The position numbers were made by a program, and so were the translations under genes. 11,590 bases of DNA, taken from contig DCJL01000002.1 of assembly GCA_002320035.1 (NCBI GenBank), forward strand, positions 1 to 11,590, given 5' to 3'. Numbering within the stretch: the stretch's first letter is position 1; each line of letters starts with the position of its first letter. The notes under the pieces were generated by a model that ran no database searches, had not been told where the DNA came from, and saw only the letters and a list, made by a program, of their open reading frames with translations. Below, one piece after another: positions 1 to 6,866 of this stretch. This DNA comes from Clostridiales bacterium UBA1701 (lineage in GTDB: Bacteria > Bacillota > Clostridia > Oscillospirales > Oscillospiraceae).

Positions 1-38
1 CAGATTTTTTGACCTTGGGGTTAAAAAACCGCAGACTA

Positions 39-67
39 TTGGCAAAATAACCTGGTTGTGATAAAAT
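39..67 (+). promoter_or_regulatory. Probable sigma-A promoter of the rimM-trmD operon
   Basis: A -35 box TTGGCA (39-44), a 17-base spacer and a -10 box TAAAAT (62-67) are visible, with a TG dinucleotide one base before the -10 (59-60), the extended -10 arrangement. Transcription would begin near 74, leaving a leader of about 38 bases before rimM. The leader is very AT-rich and carries an inverted repeat (ATTATAA at 74-80, TTATAAT at 83-89). Positions 1-38 show no recognisable gene end. Seen by eye only; an upstream gene outside the window may also read through. Confidence 0.5.
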
Positions 68-111
68 AAAATAATTATAAACTTATAATATTATTCAACC
101 TGGAGGCGGCT

Positions 112-603
112 ATGGAAAAACAGCAGCTTATAGAGGCCGGGCGCGTAGCCAACACCCACGGGGTGGCAGGGGCCGTAAAAATAGAGGTATGGCTTGACAG
201 CCCGGATTTTATGAAGCGCTTCGGCCGTTTGTATATAGACCGGCGGGAAGTGAAAATGCGGCCCGTCGGAGTCCAGAAAAACTTCCTTATTGCAAAGCTG
301 GAAGGGGTGGAGGATGTGAACGCCGCCATGGCGCTCAAAGGCAAAACCGTCTGCATCAACAGGGCGGATGCGAAGCTGCCCAAGGGCACTTTCTTTCTGC
401 AGGATATCATCGGCGCCCAGGTGCTGAACGATGAGGACGGGAGCCTTGTGGGCATGCTGACCGACGTGATTGAGACGCCGGCCTCAAGAATCTATGTGGT
501 AAAAGGGGCGCGGGAGCATCTTATCCCCGCGGTACCGGCATTTATTATGTCAACCGATCCGGAGGCGGGAATGATCCGGGTGAAACTAATCGAGGGAATG
601 TAG
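112..603 (+). CDS. rimM: Ribosome maturation factor RimM
   Basis: This 163-residue protein matches RimM, the cytoplasmic factor that binds ribosomal protein S19 and helps mature the 16S rRNA 3' (head) domain of the 30S subunit. The N-terminal half holds the family signature around residues 9-24 (a G-R-V-A-N-T-H-G-V-x-G-x-V-K pattern). The second half is a PRC-barrel domain from about residue 95, with FFLQDIIGAQV, then G-x-L-V-G and a HLIPAVPAFI stretch, ending in the typical L-I-E-G-M tail. Length is normal for the family (about 160-180). The start is ATG at 112, five bases after a GGAGG SD (102-106). trmD begins 5 bases after the stop, the conserved rimM-trmD order, so the two are surely co-transcribed. 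I see nothing unusual in the protein itself. Confidence 0.95.
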   Translation: MEKQQLIEAGRVANTHGVAGAVKIEVWLDSPDFMKRFGRLYIDRREVKMRPVGVQKNFLIAKLEGVEDVNAAMALKGKTVCINRADAKLPKGTFFLQDIIGAQVLNDEDGSLVGMLTDVIETPASRIYVVKGAREHLIPAVPAFIMSTDPEAGMIRVKLIEGM

Positions 604-608
604 AGAAC

Positions 609-1910
609 ATGAGAATAGATATAATGACTCTTTTTCCTGCCGTTGTAGACGCGGTAATGCATGAGAGCATTATCGGAAGAGCGGCGGAAAAGGGCATCGT
701 TCAGATAAATTGCGTACAGATCCGGGACTTTACCGAGAATAAGCAGAATCAGGTGGATGACTACCCTTACGGCGGAGGACGGGGCTGCGTCATGATGGCC
801 CAGCCGCTGAAATCCTGCCTGGATAATATTATGTCAACCACAAAAAACCTGCGCAGCCGGGTTATCTACCTGTCTCCCCAGGGCAGGCCTTATACCCAGG
901 AGACAGCCAAGCGCCTCAAACGGGACTACGACCATCTTGTGTTGGTCTGCGGCCACTATGAGGGCGTGGACGAGCGCTTTATCGAGCATTGCGTGGATGA
1001 GGAGATATCCCTTGGAGATTTTGTGCTCACGGGGGGAGAGATTGCCGCCATGGCCGTGGCGGATTCCGTGTGCCGCCTTGTGCCCGGCGTACTTTCCGAT
1101 GAGGAGTGCTACACCGGAGAGAGCCACTGGGACGGGCTGCTGGAATATCCCCAGTATACCCGACCGGCGCTGTGGGAGGGCCGGCGGGTACCGGAGGTGC
1201 TGATAAACGGCGATCATGAAAAGGTGGACAAGTGGCGCCGGAAGCAGCAGCTCCAGCGCACCATGGAAAAAAGGCCCGATATGTTTTCCCGGCTGGAGCT
1301 CTCCGATGAGGAGGACCTTGCGCTCCTCAGGCAGATAAAAAAAGAGGCGGGGCGGATGAAGCTTACGGAGGAAGTGACCTGCCGCCCGGCGGCGGCGGGA
1401 GATATCCCCGTGATTATGGACATGGTGGCGGAGGCAAAGAAAAGTCTTGGGCGCTTTCATGTCGACCAGTGGCAGGGGGACTATCCAAGAGAGAATATTT
1501 TCCGGGACGATATCAGCCGCGGGGAGTGCTTTCTGCTGCTGCACGGGGATGAACCCGCAGCCTTTTTTGTGCTTTCCGTCATGCCGGAGCCCTGCTATGA
1601 TGAGATAAAAGACGGCAAGTGGACGGCGGAAATGCCCGCATGTGTGCTGCACCGCTCCGCGGTGGCCGGAAAATACCGGGGCAGCGGCATGGCTGAGCGG
1701 CTCATGCTGTTCGTTGAGCGGCAGGCGAGGGCCTTTGGCCTGCGCTGCATACGGACGGACACCCATAAAAAGAACAAGCCCATGCAGAACCTTCTGCGGC
1801 AGAGCGGATACAGATACCGGGGAAATGTGGAGATCGACGGCGAGCCCGGCCATGACAGCGCCCGGCAGGCATTTGAAAAAATACTGAAGAACAGGTGTGG
1901 AGAGAAATAA
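609..1910 (+). CDS. trmD: tRNA (guanine-N1)-methyltransferase TrmD fused to a GNAT acetyltransferase domain
   Basis: Residues 1 to about 245 are a complete TrmD, the SPOUT-fold enzyme that makes m1G37 in tRNAs from S-adenosylmethionine and so prevents +1 frameshifting. Visible motifs are PYGGGRG (53-59), LSPQGRPY (88-95), LVCGHYEGVDERF (112-124) and ISLGDFVLTGGE (133-144) of the trefoil knot, R156, and the D175 region (HWDGLLEYPQYTRP), where the family's general-base Asp lies. TrmD is normally about 230-255 residues. Here it continues without a stop into about 180 more, which form a GNAT N-acetyltransferase domain: an acetyl-CoA loop K-Y-R-G-S-G-M-A near 355-362, a H-R-S-A-V strand before it, and DTHKKNKPMQNLL near 384-396. 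The GNAT substrate is unknown. The joint carries an A7 run (1337-1343) and an internal ATG at 1356 (M250) with a GAGG SD eight bases upstream (1344-1347), so the GNAT part may also be made separately. TrmD identity is certain; whether the fusion is real or a one-base indel cannot be settled here. Confidence 0.93.
   Translation: MRIDIMTLFPAVVDAVMHESIIGRAAEKGIVQINCVQIRDFTENKQNQVDDYPYGGGRGCVMMAQPLKSCLDNIMSTTKNLRSRVIYLSPQGRPYTQETAKRLKRDYDHLVLVCGHYEGVDERFIEHCVDEEISLGDFVLTGGEIAAMAVADSVCRLVPGVLSDEECYTGESHWDGLLEYPQYTRPALWEGRRVPEVLINGDHEKVDKWRRKQQLQRTMEKRPDMFSRLELSDEEDLALLRQIKKEAGRMKLTEEVTCRPAAAGDIPVIMDMVAEAKKSLGRFHVDQWQGDYPRENIFRDDISRGECFLLLHGDEPAAFFVLSVMPEPCYDEIKDGKWTAEMPACVLHRSAVAGKYRGSGMAERLMLFVERQARAFGLRCIRTDTHKKNKPMQNLLRQSGYRYRGNVEIDGEPGHDSARQAFEKILKNRCGEK
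1356..1910 (+). other. GNAT acetyltransferase module with possible internal start
   Basis: This is the C-terminal part of the trmD reading frame, listed separately because it may be an independently translated product of 184 residues. The ATG at 1356 is preceded by AGAGG (1343-1347) at good spacing. The segment resembles free-standing clostridial GNAT proteins that begin with an R/K-x-A-x-x-x-D-[IL]-x-x-I-M segment (here CRPAAAGDIPVIM) and contain D-Q-W-Q near residue 37 of the module, a Y-D-x-I-x-D-G-K-W stretch and the acetyl-CoA loop R-G-S-G-M. The family comparison is from memory. GNAT proteins acetylate amines using acetyl-CoA; the acceptor here cannot be predicted. The small membrane protein gene starts on the very next base. 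Confidence 0.6.
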
Positions 1911-2093
1911 ATGAACAATAAAAGCCCAAAATACTATCTTGTAGCCGCCATTGTCTGGAGTGTGATCGCCATTTTTGCCCTGGCGCTGCTGTTTATGGCA
2001 AGCGGCGGCGGCACCTTCGCGCGGCTCTGCGGCCTTCTGCTCATCTGCCTGTGCGTAACGGGCCAGTGGATGAGGTATTTCAGAAGCAAATGA
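1911..2093 (+). CDS. Small two-helix membrane protein, function unknown
   Basis: This 60-residue protein has two hydrophobic segments (about residues 9-31 and 36-52) joined by an S-G-G-G-T-F-A-R turn, a short polar N-terminus (MNNKSPKYY) and a basic end (MRYFRSK). By the positive-inside rule, both ends are probably cytoplasmic. It starts on the base after the trmD-GNAT stop, with a GGAG-type SD within the end of that gene (around 1899-1902), and its stop overlaps the rsmA start as ATGA (2090-2093). The close packing on both sides supports real translation and coupling. I do not recognise the family, and no function can be assigned. The reading frame is short, so a chance ORF is possible but unlikely given the clean hydrophobic pattern. 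Confidence 0.7.
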   Translation: MNNKSPKYYLVAAIVWSVIAIFALALLFMASGGGTFARLCGLLLICLCVTGQWMRYFRSK

Positions 2094-2965
2094 CGATGAA
2101 GCTGACGGACATCAACGAGATAAAGGCCCTGCTCCGGCGGCACGGCTTTCGCTTTTCAAAGTCCCTGGGACAGAATTTTCTCACCGCCGACTGGGTGCCG
2201 CAGCGCATAGCGGAGAGCGCCGGGCTTGACGCCGGGACAGGGGTCCTGGAGGTCGGCCCCGGCATAGGCTGCCTGACGGCGGCGCTCTCCGAGCAGGCGG
2301 GAAGCGTAGTCTCTGTGGAGCTGGACAAGGCCCTGAAGCCCGTGCTGGAAGAGACGCTGGCCGGGCGGGAGAATGTGGAGATCATCTTCGCCGATCTTCT
2401 GAAGCTCAACCTGAAGGAGCTGGCGGCGGAAAAATTCCCGGGCCTGCGCCCTGTTGTCTGCGCAAATCTGCCCTATAATGTCACAAGCCCCCTGCTGACG
2501 GCCTTTATCGAAGCGGACTGCTTTGAGAGCGTGACAGTGATGGTCCAGCGGGAGGTAGCGAAGCGCATCTGCGCCCCGGCAGGGGCGGCGGACTACGGCG
2601 CTTTTGGCATTTTTGTCCAGTGGCATATGGAGGCGGAACTCCTTTTCGAGGTGCCGCCCTCCTGCTTCATACCCCAGCCCAGGGTGACCTCGGCGGTCAT
2701 TCACCTCAGGCGCCGTCGGTCGCCCCCTGTAGATGTGAAAAATGAGAAGCTGATGTTCCGCATTATCCGGGCCGCTTTCAACCAGCGGCGGAAGACGCTT
2801 GTGAATGCTGTTTGTTCAAACTTCGGCAATATAACTAAGGAACAGATGGAAAAAACCCTTGAAAAATGCGGATTTGACACAAAAATCCGGGGGGAAGCCC
2901 TGGATATTGTTGGATTTGCAAAAATAGCCGATGAAATGGACGATATAAAAGCTTCGGATTTGTAA
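2090..2965 (+). CDS. rsmA: 16S rRNA (adenine1518/1519-N6)-dimethyltransferase RsmA/KsgA
   Basis: RsmA dimethylates the two adjacent adenines of the 16S rRNA helix 45 loop late in 30S assembly, using S-adenosylmethionine; loss gives kasugamycin resistance. From this start it is 291 residues. Motifs are S-L-G-Q-N-F-L (25-31), the SAM-binding E-V-G-P-G-I-G (54-60), the catalytic N-L-P-Y (126-129), F-I-P-Q-P-R-V-T-S-A-V (193-203) and a C-terminal F-N-Q-R-R-K-T-L (230-237) followed by a R-G-E-A-L element. Length and domain order are normal. The frame is open upstream to a GTG at 2051, but the ATG at 2090, overlapping the preceding stop as ATGA, fits the family N-terminus better; ATG at 2096 is equally possible. 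No strong SD is placed for either, so translation is probably coupled to the small membrane gene. About 90 bases separate it from ppdK. Confidence 0.95.
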   Translation: MTMKLTDINEIKALLRRHGFRFSKSLGQNFLTADWVPQRIAESAGLDAGTGVLEVGPGIGCLTAALSEQAGSVVSVELDKALKPVLEETLAGRENVEIIFADLLKLNLKELAAEKFPGLRPVVCANLPYNVTSPLLTAFIEADCFESVTVMVQREVAKRICAPAGAADYGAFGIFVQWHMEAELLFEVPPSCFIPQPRVTSAVIHLRRRRSPPVDVKNEKLMFRIIRAAFNQRRKTLVNAVCSNFGNITKEQMEKTLEKCGFDTKIRGEALDIVGFAKIADEMDDIKASDL

Positions 2966-3058
2966 GTAAAATGCATTGATTATTTCTTGGCCTTTGTGGT
3001 AATCTAAACAATGGCTTAAAGGTCAATTATTTATCTTTTAATAGAAAGGACGAAAACA

Positions 3059-5698
3059 ATGAGCAAAAAGTATGTCTATATGTTTTCCGAGGGCAATGCC
3101 ACCATGCGCGAGCTGCTTGGCGGCAAGGGCGCGAACCTGGCCGAGATGACCAATATCGGTCTCCCCGTTCCCCAGGGCTTTACCATCACCACTGAGGCCT
3201 GCACCCAGTACTACGAGGACGGCCGCCAGATAAACAACGATATCATGGCCGAGATCATGAAGAACGTTGAAAAGATGGAGGAGCTCAACGGCAAGAAATT
3301 CGGCGATCTCCATAATCCCATGCTCGTTTCCGTCCGTTCCGGTGCCCGCGCCTCCATGCCCGGCATGATGGACACCATCCTGAATCTGGGCCTGAACGAC
3401 GAGGTCGTGGCTGCCATGATAAAGGGGAATCCCGACCCCAAGTTTGAGCGCTTCGTTTACGATTCCTACCGCCGCTTCATCCAGATGTTCTCCGATGTTG
3501 TCATGGAAGTCGGCAAGAAGTACTTCGAGCAGCTCATCGACAAGATGAAAGAGGAGAAGGGCGCCAAATCCGACCTGGACCTGACTGCCGCCGATCTGAA
3601 GGAACTGGCGAACCAGTTCAAGGCCGAGTACAAGAAGCAGATCGGCCAGGACTTCCCCTCCGATCCCAAGACCCAGCTTTATGAGGCGATCAGAGCTGTT
3701 TTCCGCTCCTGGGACAACCCCAGAGCCAATGTTTACCGCCGCGACAACGACATCCCCTACTCCTGGGGCACCGCCGTTAATGTTATGCCCATGGTTTTCG
3801 GTAACCTGAACGATAACTCCGGCACCGGCGTTGCCTTTACCCGCAACCCCGCTACCGGCGAGAAGAAGCTCTTCGGTGAGTTCCTTGTAAACGCCCAGGG
3901 CGAGGACGTTGTGGCAGGCGTGCGCACCCCCATGCCCATCTCCCAGATGGCCGACCAGTTCCCCGAGGCTTTCGCTCAGTTTGAACAGGTCTGCAAGACG
4001 CTGGAGGATCACTACCGCGACATGCAGGACATGGAGTTTACCGTTGAAAACGGCAAGCTCTACATGCTCCAGACCCGCAACGGCAAGCGCACCGCGCAGG
4101 CCGCTCTGAAGATCGCCTGCGACCTGGTTGACGAGGGTATGATCGACGAGAAGCGCGCCGTGGCCATGATCGAGCCCCGCACACTGGACACCCTGCTCCA
4201 CCCCCAGTTTGACGCTGACAAGCTCAAGGCCGCTACTCCCATCGGCAAGGGCCTGGGCGCCTCTCCCGGCGCCGCCTGCGGCAAGGTCGTCTTTACTGCC
4301 GAGGATGCCATGGCCTGGAACGAAAGAAAAGAAAAGGTGGTTCTTGTCCGCCTTGAAACCAGCCCTGAGGATATTGAGGGCATGAAGGCCGCCCAGGGCA
4401 TACTCACCGTCCGCGGCGGTATGACCAGCCACGCCGCCGTTGTGGCCCGCGGCATGGGCAAGTGCTGCGTTTCCGGCTGCGGCGAGATCAAGATGGACGA
4501 GGAGAACAAGAAGTTCACGCTGTCCGGCAAGGTTTACAGCGAGGGCGACTTCATCTCTATCGACGGCTCCACCGGCAAGATATACGACGGCATCATCCCC
4601 ACTGTTGACGCCACCATCGCCGGCGAGTTCGGCCGCATCATGTCCTGGGCCGACAAGTATCGCCGTCTGAAGGTCCGCACCAATGCCGACACCCCCCACG
4701 ATGCCAGAAAGGCCCGTGAGCTGGGCGCTCAGGGCATCGGCCTGACCCGCACGGAGCACATGTTCTTCGGCGGCGACCGGATTGCCGCATTCCGCGAGAT
4801 GATCTGCTCCGACACGGTTGAGGAGCGCGTTGCCGCGCTTGCAAAGCTGGAGCCCATGCAGCAGGAGGACTTTGAGGGCATTTACGAGGCCATGGAGGGC
4901 TGCCCCGTTACCATCCGCTTCCTGGATCCCCCTCTCCATGAGTTCGTTCCCACCGAGGAGGCCGATATCAAGGCTCTGGCCGAAACACAGGGAAAGACCG
5001 TTGCCGACATTAAGAACATCATTGCCTCTCTCCATGAGTTCAACCCCATGATGGGTCACCGCGGCTGCCGTCTGGCCGTCACCTTCCCCGAGATCGCCGA
5101 GATGCAGACCCGCGCCGTTATCAAGGCCGCCCTGGCCGTCCAGGCACGCCACCCCGAGTGGAACATGGTTCCCGAAATTATGATTCCTCTGGTGGGCGAA
5201 GTCAAGGAACTCAAGTATGTGAAGGACGTTGTGGTCAACACCGCTGACAAGCTCATTGCCGAGGCCGGTTCCGACATGAAGTATCTGGTAGGCACCATGA
5301 TCGAGATTCCCAGGGCCGCCCTCACTGCCGACGAGATTGCCAAGGAGGCGCAGTTCTTCTCCTTCGGCACCAATGACCTGACCCAGATGACCTTCGGCTT
5401 CAGCCGCGACGACGCCGGTAAGTTCCTCGGCGCCTACTACGACAAGAAGATCTACGAGAGCGACCCCTTCGCCAGAGTCGACCAGACCGGTGTTGGCAAG
5501 CTGGTGGCTATGGCCGCGAAGCTTGGCCGCGAGACCCGGCCCGAGCTGCACCTGGGTGTCTGCGGCGAGCACGGCGGCGATCCCTCTTCCGTGGAGTTCT
5601 TCCACAAGGTGGGTCTGGACTACGTGTCCTGCAGCCCCTTCCGCGTTCCCATCGCCCGCCTTGCCGCAGCGCAGGCTGCCATCAAGGAAATGGCCTGA
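3059..5698 (+). CDS. ppdK: Pyruvate, phosphate dikinase
   Basis: PPDK interconverts pyruvate + ATP + Pi with phosphoenolpyruvate + AMP + PPi in the cytoplasm. In anaerobic clostridia it often acts in PPi-linked glycolysis or in PEP formation from pyruvate. The 879 residues match the usual 870-890. The N-terminal ATP-grasp domain (1 to about 340) opens with G-G-K-G-A-N-L-A-E-M (21-30). The swivelling phosphohistidine domain holds G-G-M-T-S-H-A-A-V-V-A-R-G (453-465), with H458 as the phosphate carrier. The C-terminal PEP/pyruvate TIM barrel (from about 530) holds G-L-T-R-T-E-H-M-F, M-G-H-R-G-C-R-L and C-G-E-H-G-G-D with catalytic C835. The start ATG has an AGAAAGGA SD (3043-3050). Codon use is strongly biased to C-ending codons, unlike its neighbours, which suggests high expression. 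A weak promoter candidate (TTGATT at 2976, TAATCT at 3000) lies in the gap after rsmA. A terminator follows, so it is probably monocistronic. Confidence 0.97.
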   Translation: MSKKYVYMFSEGNATMRELLGGKGANLAEMTNIGLPVPQGFTITTEACTQYYEDGRQINNDIMAEIMKNVEKMEELNGKKFGDLHNPMLVSVRSGARASMPGMMDTILNLGLNDEVVAAMIKGNPDPKFERFVYDSYRRFIQMFSDVVMEVGKKYFEQLIDKMKEEKGAKSDLDLTAADLKELANQFKAEYKKQIGQDFPSDPKTQLYEAIRAVFRSWDNPRANVYRRDNDIPYSWGTAVNVMPMVFGNLNDNSGTGVAFTRNPATGEKKLFGEFLVNAQGEDVVAGVRTPMPISQMADQFPEAFAQFEQVCKTLEDHYRDMQDMEFTVENGKLYMLQTRNGKRTAQAALKIACDLVDEGMIDEKRAVAMIEPRTLDTLLHPQFDADKLKAATPIGKGLGASPGAACGKVVFTAEDAMAWNERKEKVVLVRLETSPEDIEGMKAAQGILTVRGGMTSHAAVVARGMGKCCVSGCGEIKMDEENKKFTLSGKVYSEGDFISIDGSTGKIYDGIIPTVDATIAGEFGRIMSWADKYRRLKVRTNADTPHDARKARELGAQGIGLTRTEHMFFGGDRIAAFREMICSDTVEERVAALAKLEPMQQEDFEGIYEAMEGCPVTIRFLDPPLHEFVPTEEADIKALAETQGKTVADIKNIIASLHEFNPMMGHRGCRLAVTFPEIAEMQTRAVIKAALAVQARHPEWNMVPEIMIPLVGEVKELKYVKDVVVNTADKLIAEAGSDMKYLVGTMIEIPRAALTADEIAKEAQFFSFGTNDLTQMTFGFSRDDAGKFLGAYYDKKIYESDPFARVDQTGVGKLVAMAAKLGRETRPELHLGVCGEHGGDPSSVEFFHKVGLDYVSCSPFRVPIARLAAAQAAIKEMA

Positions 5699-5723
5699 AC
5701 GGACAAAGCAGAATAAAATGATT

Positions 5724-5755
5724 CAGCGCCCGGCTTTTGCCGGGCGCTGTTTCTT
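5724..5755 (+). terminator. Intrinsic terminator of ppdK, possibly bidirectional
   Basis: A perfect 11-bp stem (5724-5734 with 5739-5749, mostly G-C) with a TTTT loop is followed by TTTCTT. It sits 25 bases after the ppdK stop and 22 bases beyond the stop of the convergent LRR lipoprotein gene. Read on the minus strand, the same hairpin is followed by a looser T-containing stretch, so it may also end the facing operon. Confidence 0.92.
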
Positions 5756-5777
5756 GATCAAAATTCGAAAGAAGAAC

Positions 5778-6866
5778 TCAGTAGTTATAACCGTTGAAAT
5801 CAAAAAGAACATCATCGTAGTGATTGTATTCCATCACATGCCGCCAACAGGTAAAGGCATAGCGAATCTTGGCGTTTCGCTCGGTGTCCCGCCAGCCGCT
5901 GTCACAGGAATGAATGTTGCCGTCGTACAGGACAAAATTCGCCTCCGGATATTGCTGCTGCCAGTAGTCTGCCGTCTCCTGGTCTATGCCGGAATACTTG
6001 AACATGCAGAAGCTTATTTCCGGCATGTTCTCCAGAAAGTCAAGGTTCCCCAGGTTGTCGCAGTAGCAGAGGTTCAGATCCCGGATCTTTGTCAGACTGT
6101 TGAGAAAGCTGTAATCTTCTACCTTGTGATTCATAAAAAATTCCAGATAGATCAGGTTTTCCAGATTGGCCAGAGGACTGGCGTCCACCAGGTTGGGGTT
6201 GTCCGCCAGAATCAGCACTTCCAGTTCGCTGAGCTCGCCGATCAGACTGAGATCCGTCAGATCGTTATGGCCCAGATCCAGCGCTTTCAGCCGCTTGCAG
6301 TATTTCAGCATGGGATAAAGCTCATCGTCCGTGAAGCGATGATAGTCCACGTCACGGAGAGTGGAGTAGCACTGTATATCCGTGCGTATGGTGAAACCGT
6401 CATGTACAAAGGACCAGTAGTAGAAGATATCGGGGCGAATGGCGGAGTATCGGTCCAGATCCTCCACGCCGGCGGGGCTGTCTATCACATCCACATAGTT
6501 CAGTTCCGGCAGATAGCGCAGCGCGTCCTCCAGACCCTCAAGCTCGGTAACCTTCAGTTCCTGTGTAGTGTTGGGGTATTCTGTGCCCTGAAACTCATAG
6601 TTCCAGAGTACCCGACAGTCCGGCCGGGCTTTATACAGGCTCAGCAGAGCCTCATATTCCCGGCTCTGCCTGCCGTCTATTTCTTCAAGGCTGGGGACAG
6701 AGGCCAGGGCGAGAATGTCCTCGGTGCTCTCCTGAGCGCTTATCACGTATTCCGTTGCCGCGGGGCTGGAACTTGGGCTGGGCCTTGGCTCTGCCGGGGC
6801 CTCCTGCCCGCAGGCACAGAGACACAGGGCGCAGAAAAGCGCTGCCGGAACAAATCGTTTCTTCAT
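5778..6866 (-). CDS. Leucine-rich-repeat lipoprotein
   Basis: The 362-residue protein begins with a lipoprotein signal peptide: MKKR, a hydrophobic core and a lipobox L-C-A-C with the lipid-acceptor cysteine at residue 19. A Pro/Ser-rich linker (about 22-38) follows. Leucine-rich repeats of the short internalin-like kind run from about 102 to 290, clearest at 190-285 (L-K-A-L-D-L-G-H-N-D-L-T-D-L-S-L-I-G, then L-E-V-L-I-L-A-D-N-P-N-L-V-D-A-S-P-L). A C-terminal tail has a GWRDTER element near 324-330 and ends in an aromatic/acidic stretch. It should be tethered to the outer face of the membrane and act in protein or ligand binding; no catalytic motif is seen and the ligand is unknown. The start ATG overlaps the stop of the upstream gene (ATGA) and has a GGGAGG SD four bases away. 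It is the last gene of a three-gene operon of exported proteins. Confidence 0.88.
   Translation of the reverse strand: MKKRFVPAALFCALCLCACGQEAPAEPRPSPSSSPAATEYVISAQESTEDILALASVPSLEEIDGRQSREYEALLSLYKARPDCRVLWNYEFQGTEYPNTTQELKVTELEGLEDALRYLPELNYVDVIDSPAGVEDLDRYSAIRPDIFYYWSFVHDGFTIRTDIQCYSTLRDVDYHRFTDDELYPMLKYCKRLKALDLGHNDLTDLSLIGELSELEVLILADNPNLVDASPLANLENLIYLEFFMNHKVEDYSFLNSLTKIRDLNLCYCDNLGNLDFLENMPEISFCMFKYSGIDQETADYWQQQYPEANFVLYDGNIHSCDSGWRDTERNAKIRYAFTCWRHVMEYNHYDDVLFDFNGYNY

Noticed and set aside
834..1853. 339-codon minus-strand frame across trmD
   Set aside because: It is antisense to the certain TrmD-GNAT frame, its composition (many His, Pro, Arg) is typical of a shadow frame, and no SD or motif was seen.
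2051..2089. GTG start at 2051 for RsmA
   Set aside because: It adds 13 residues that do not resemble the family N-terminus and overlap the small membrane gene; the ATGA overlap at 2090 is the better start.
3038..5605. Open frame of 855 codons on the minus strand, antisense to ppdK
   Set aside because: It is rich in Gly, Leu, Val, His and Ala in the pattern expected from the complement of strongly C-biased codons, has no recognisable domain, and ppdK on the other strand is unmistakable.
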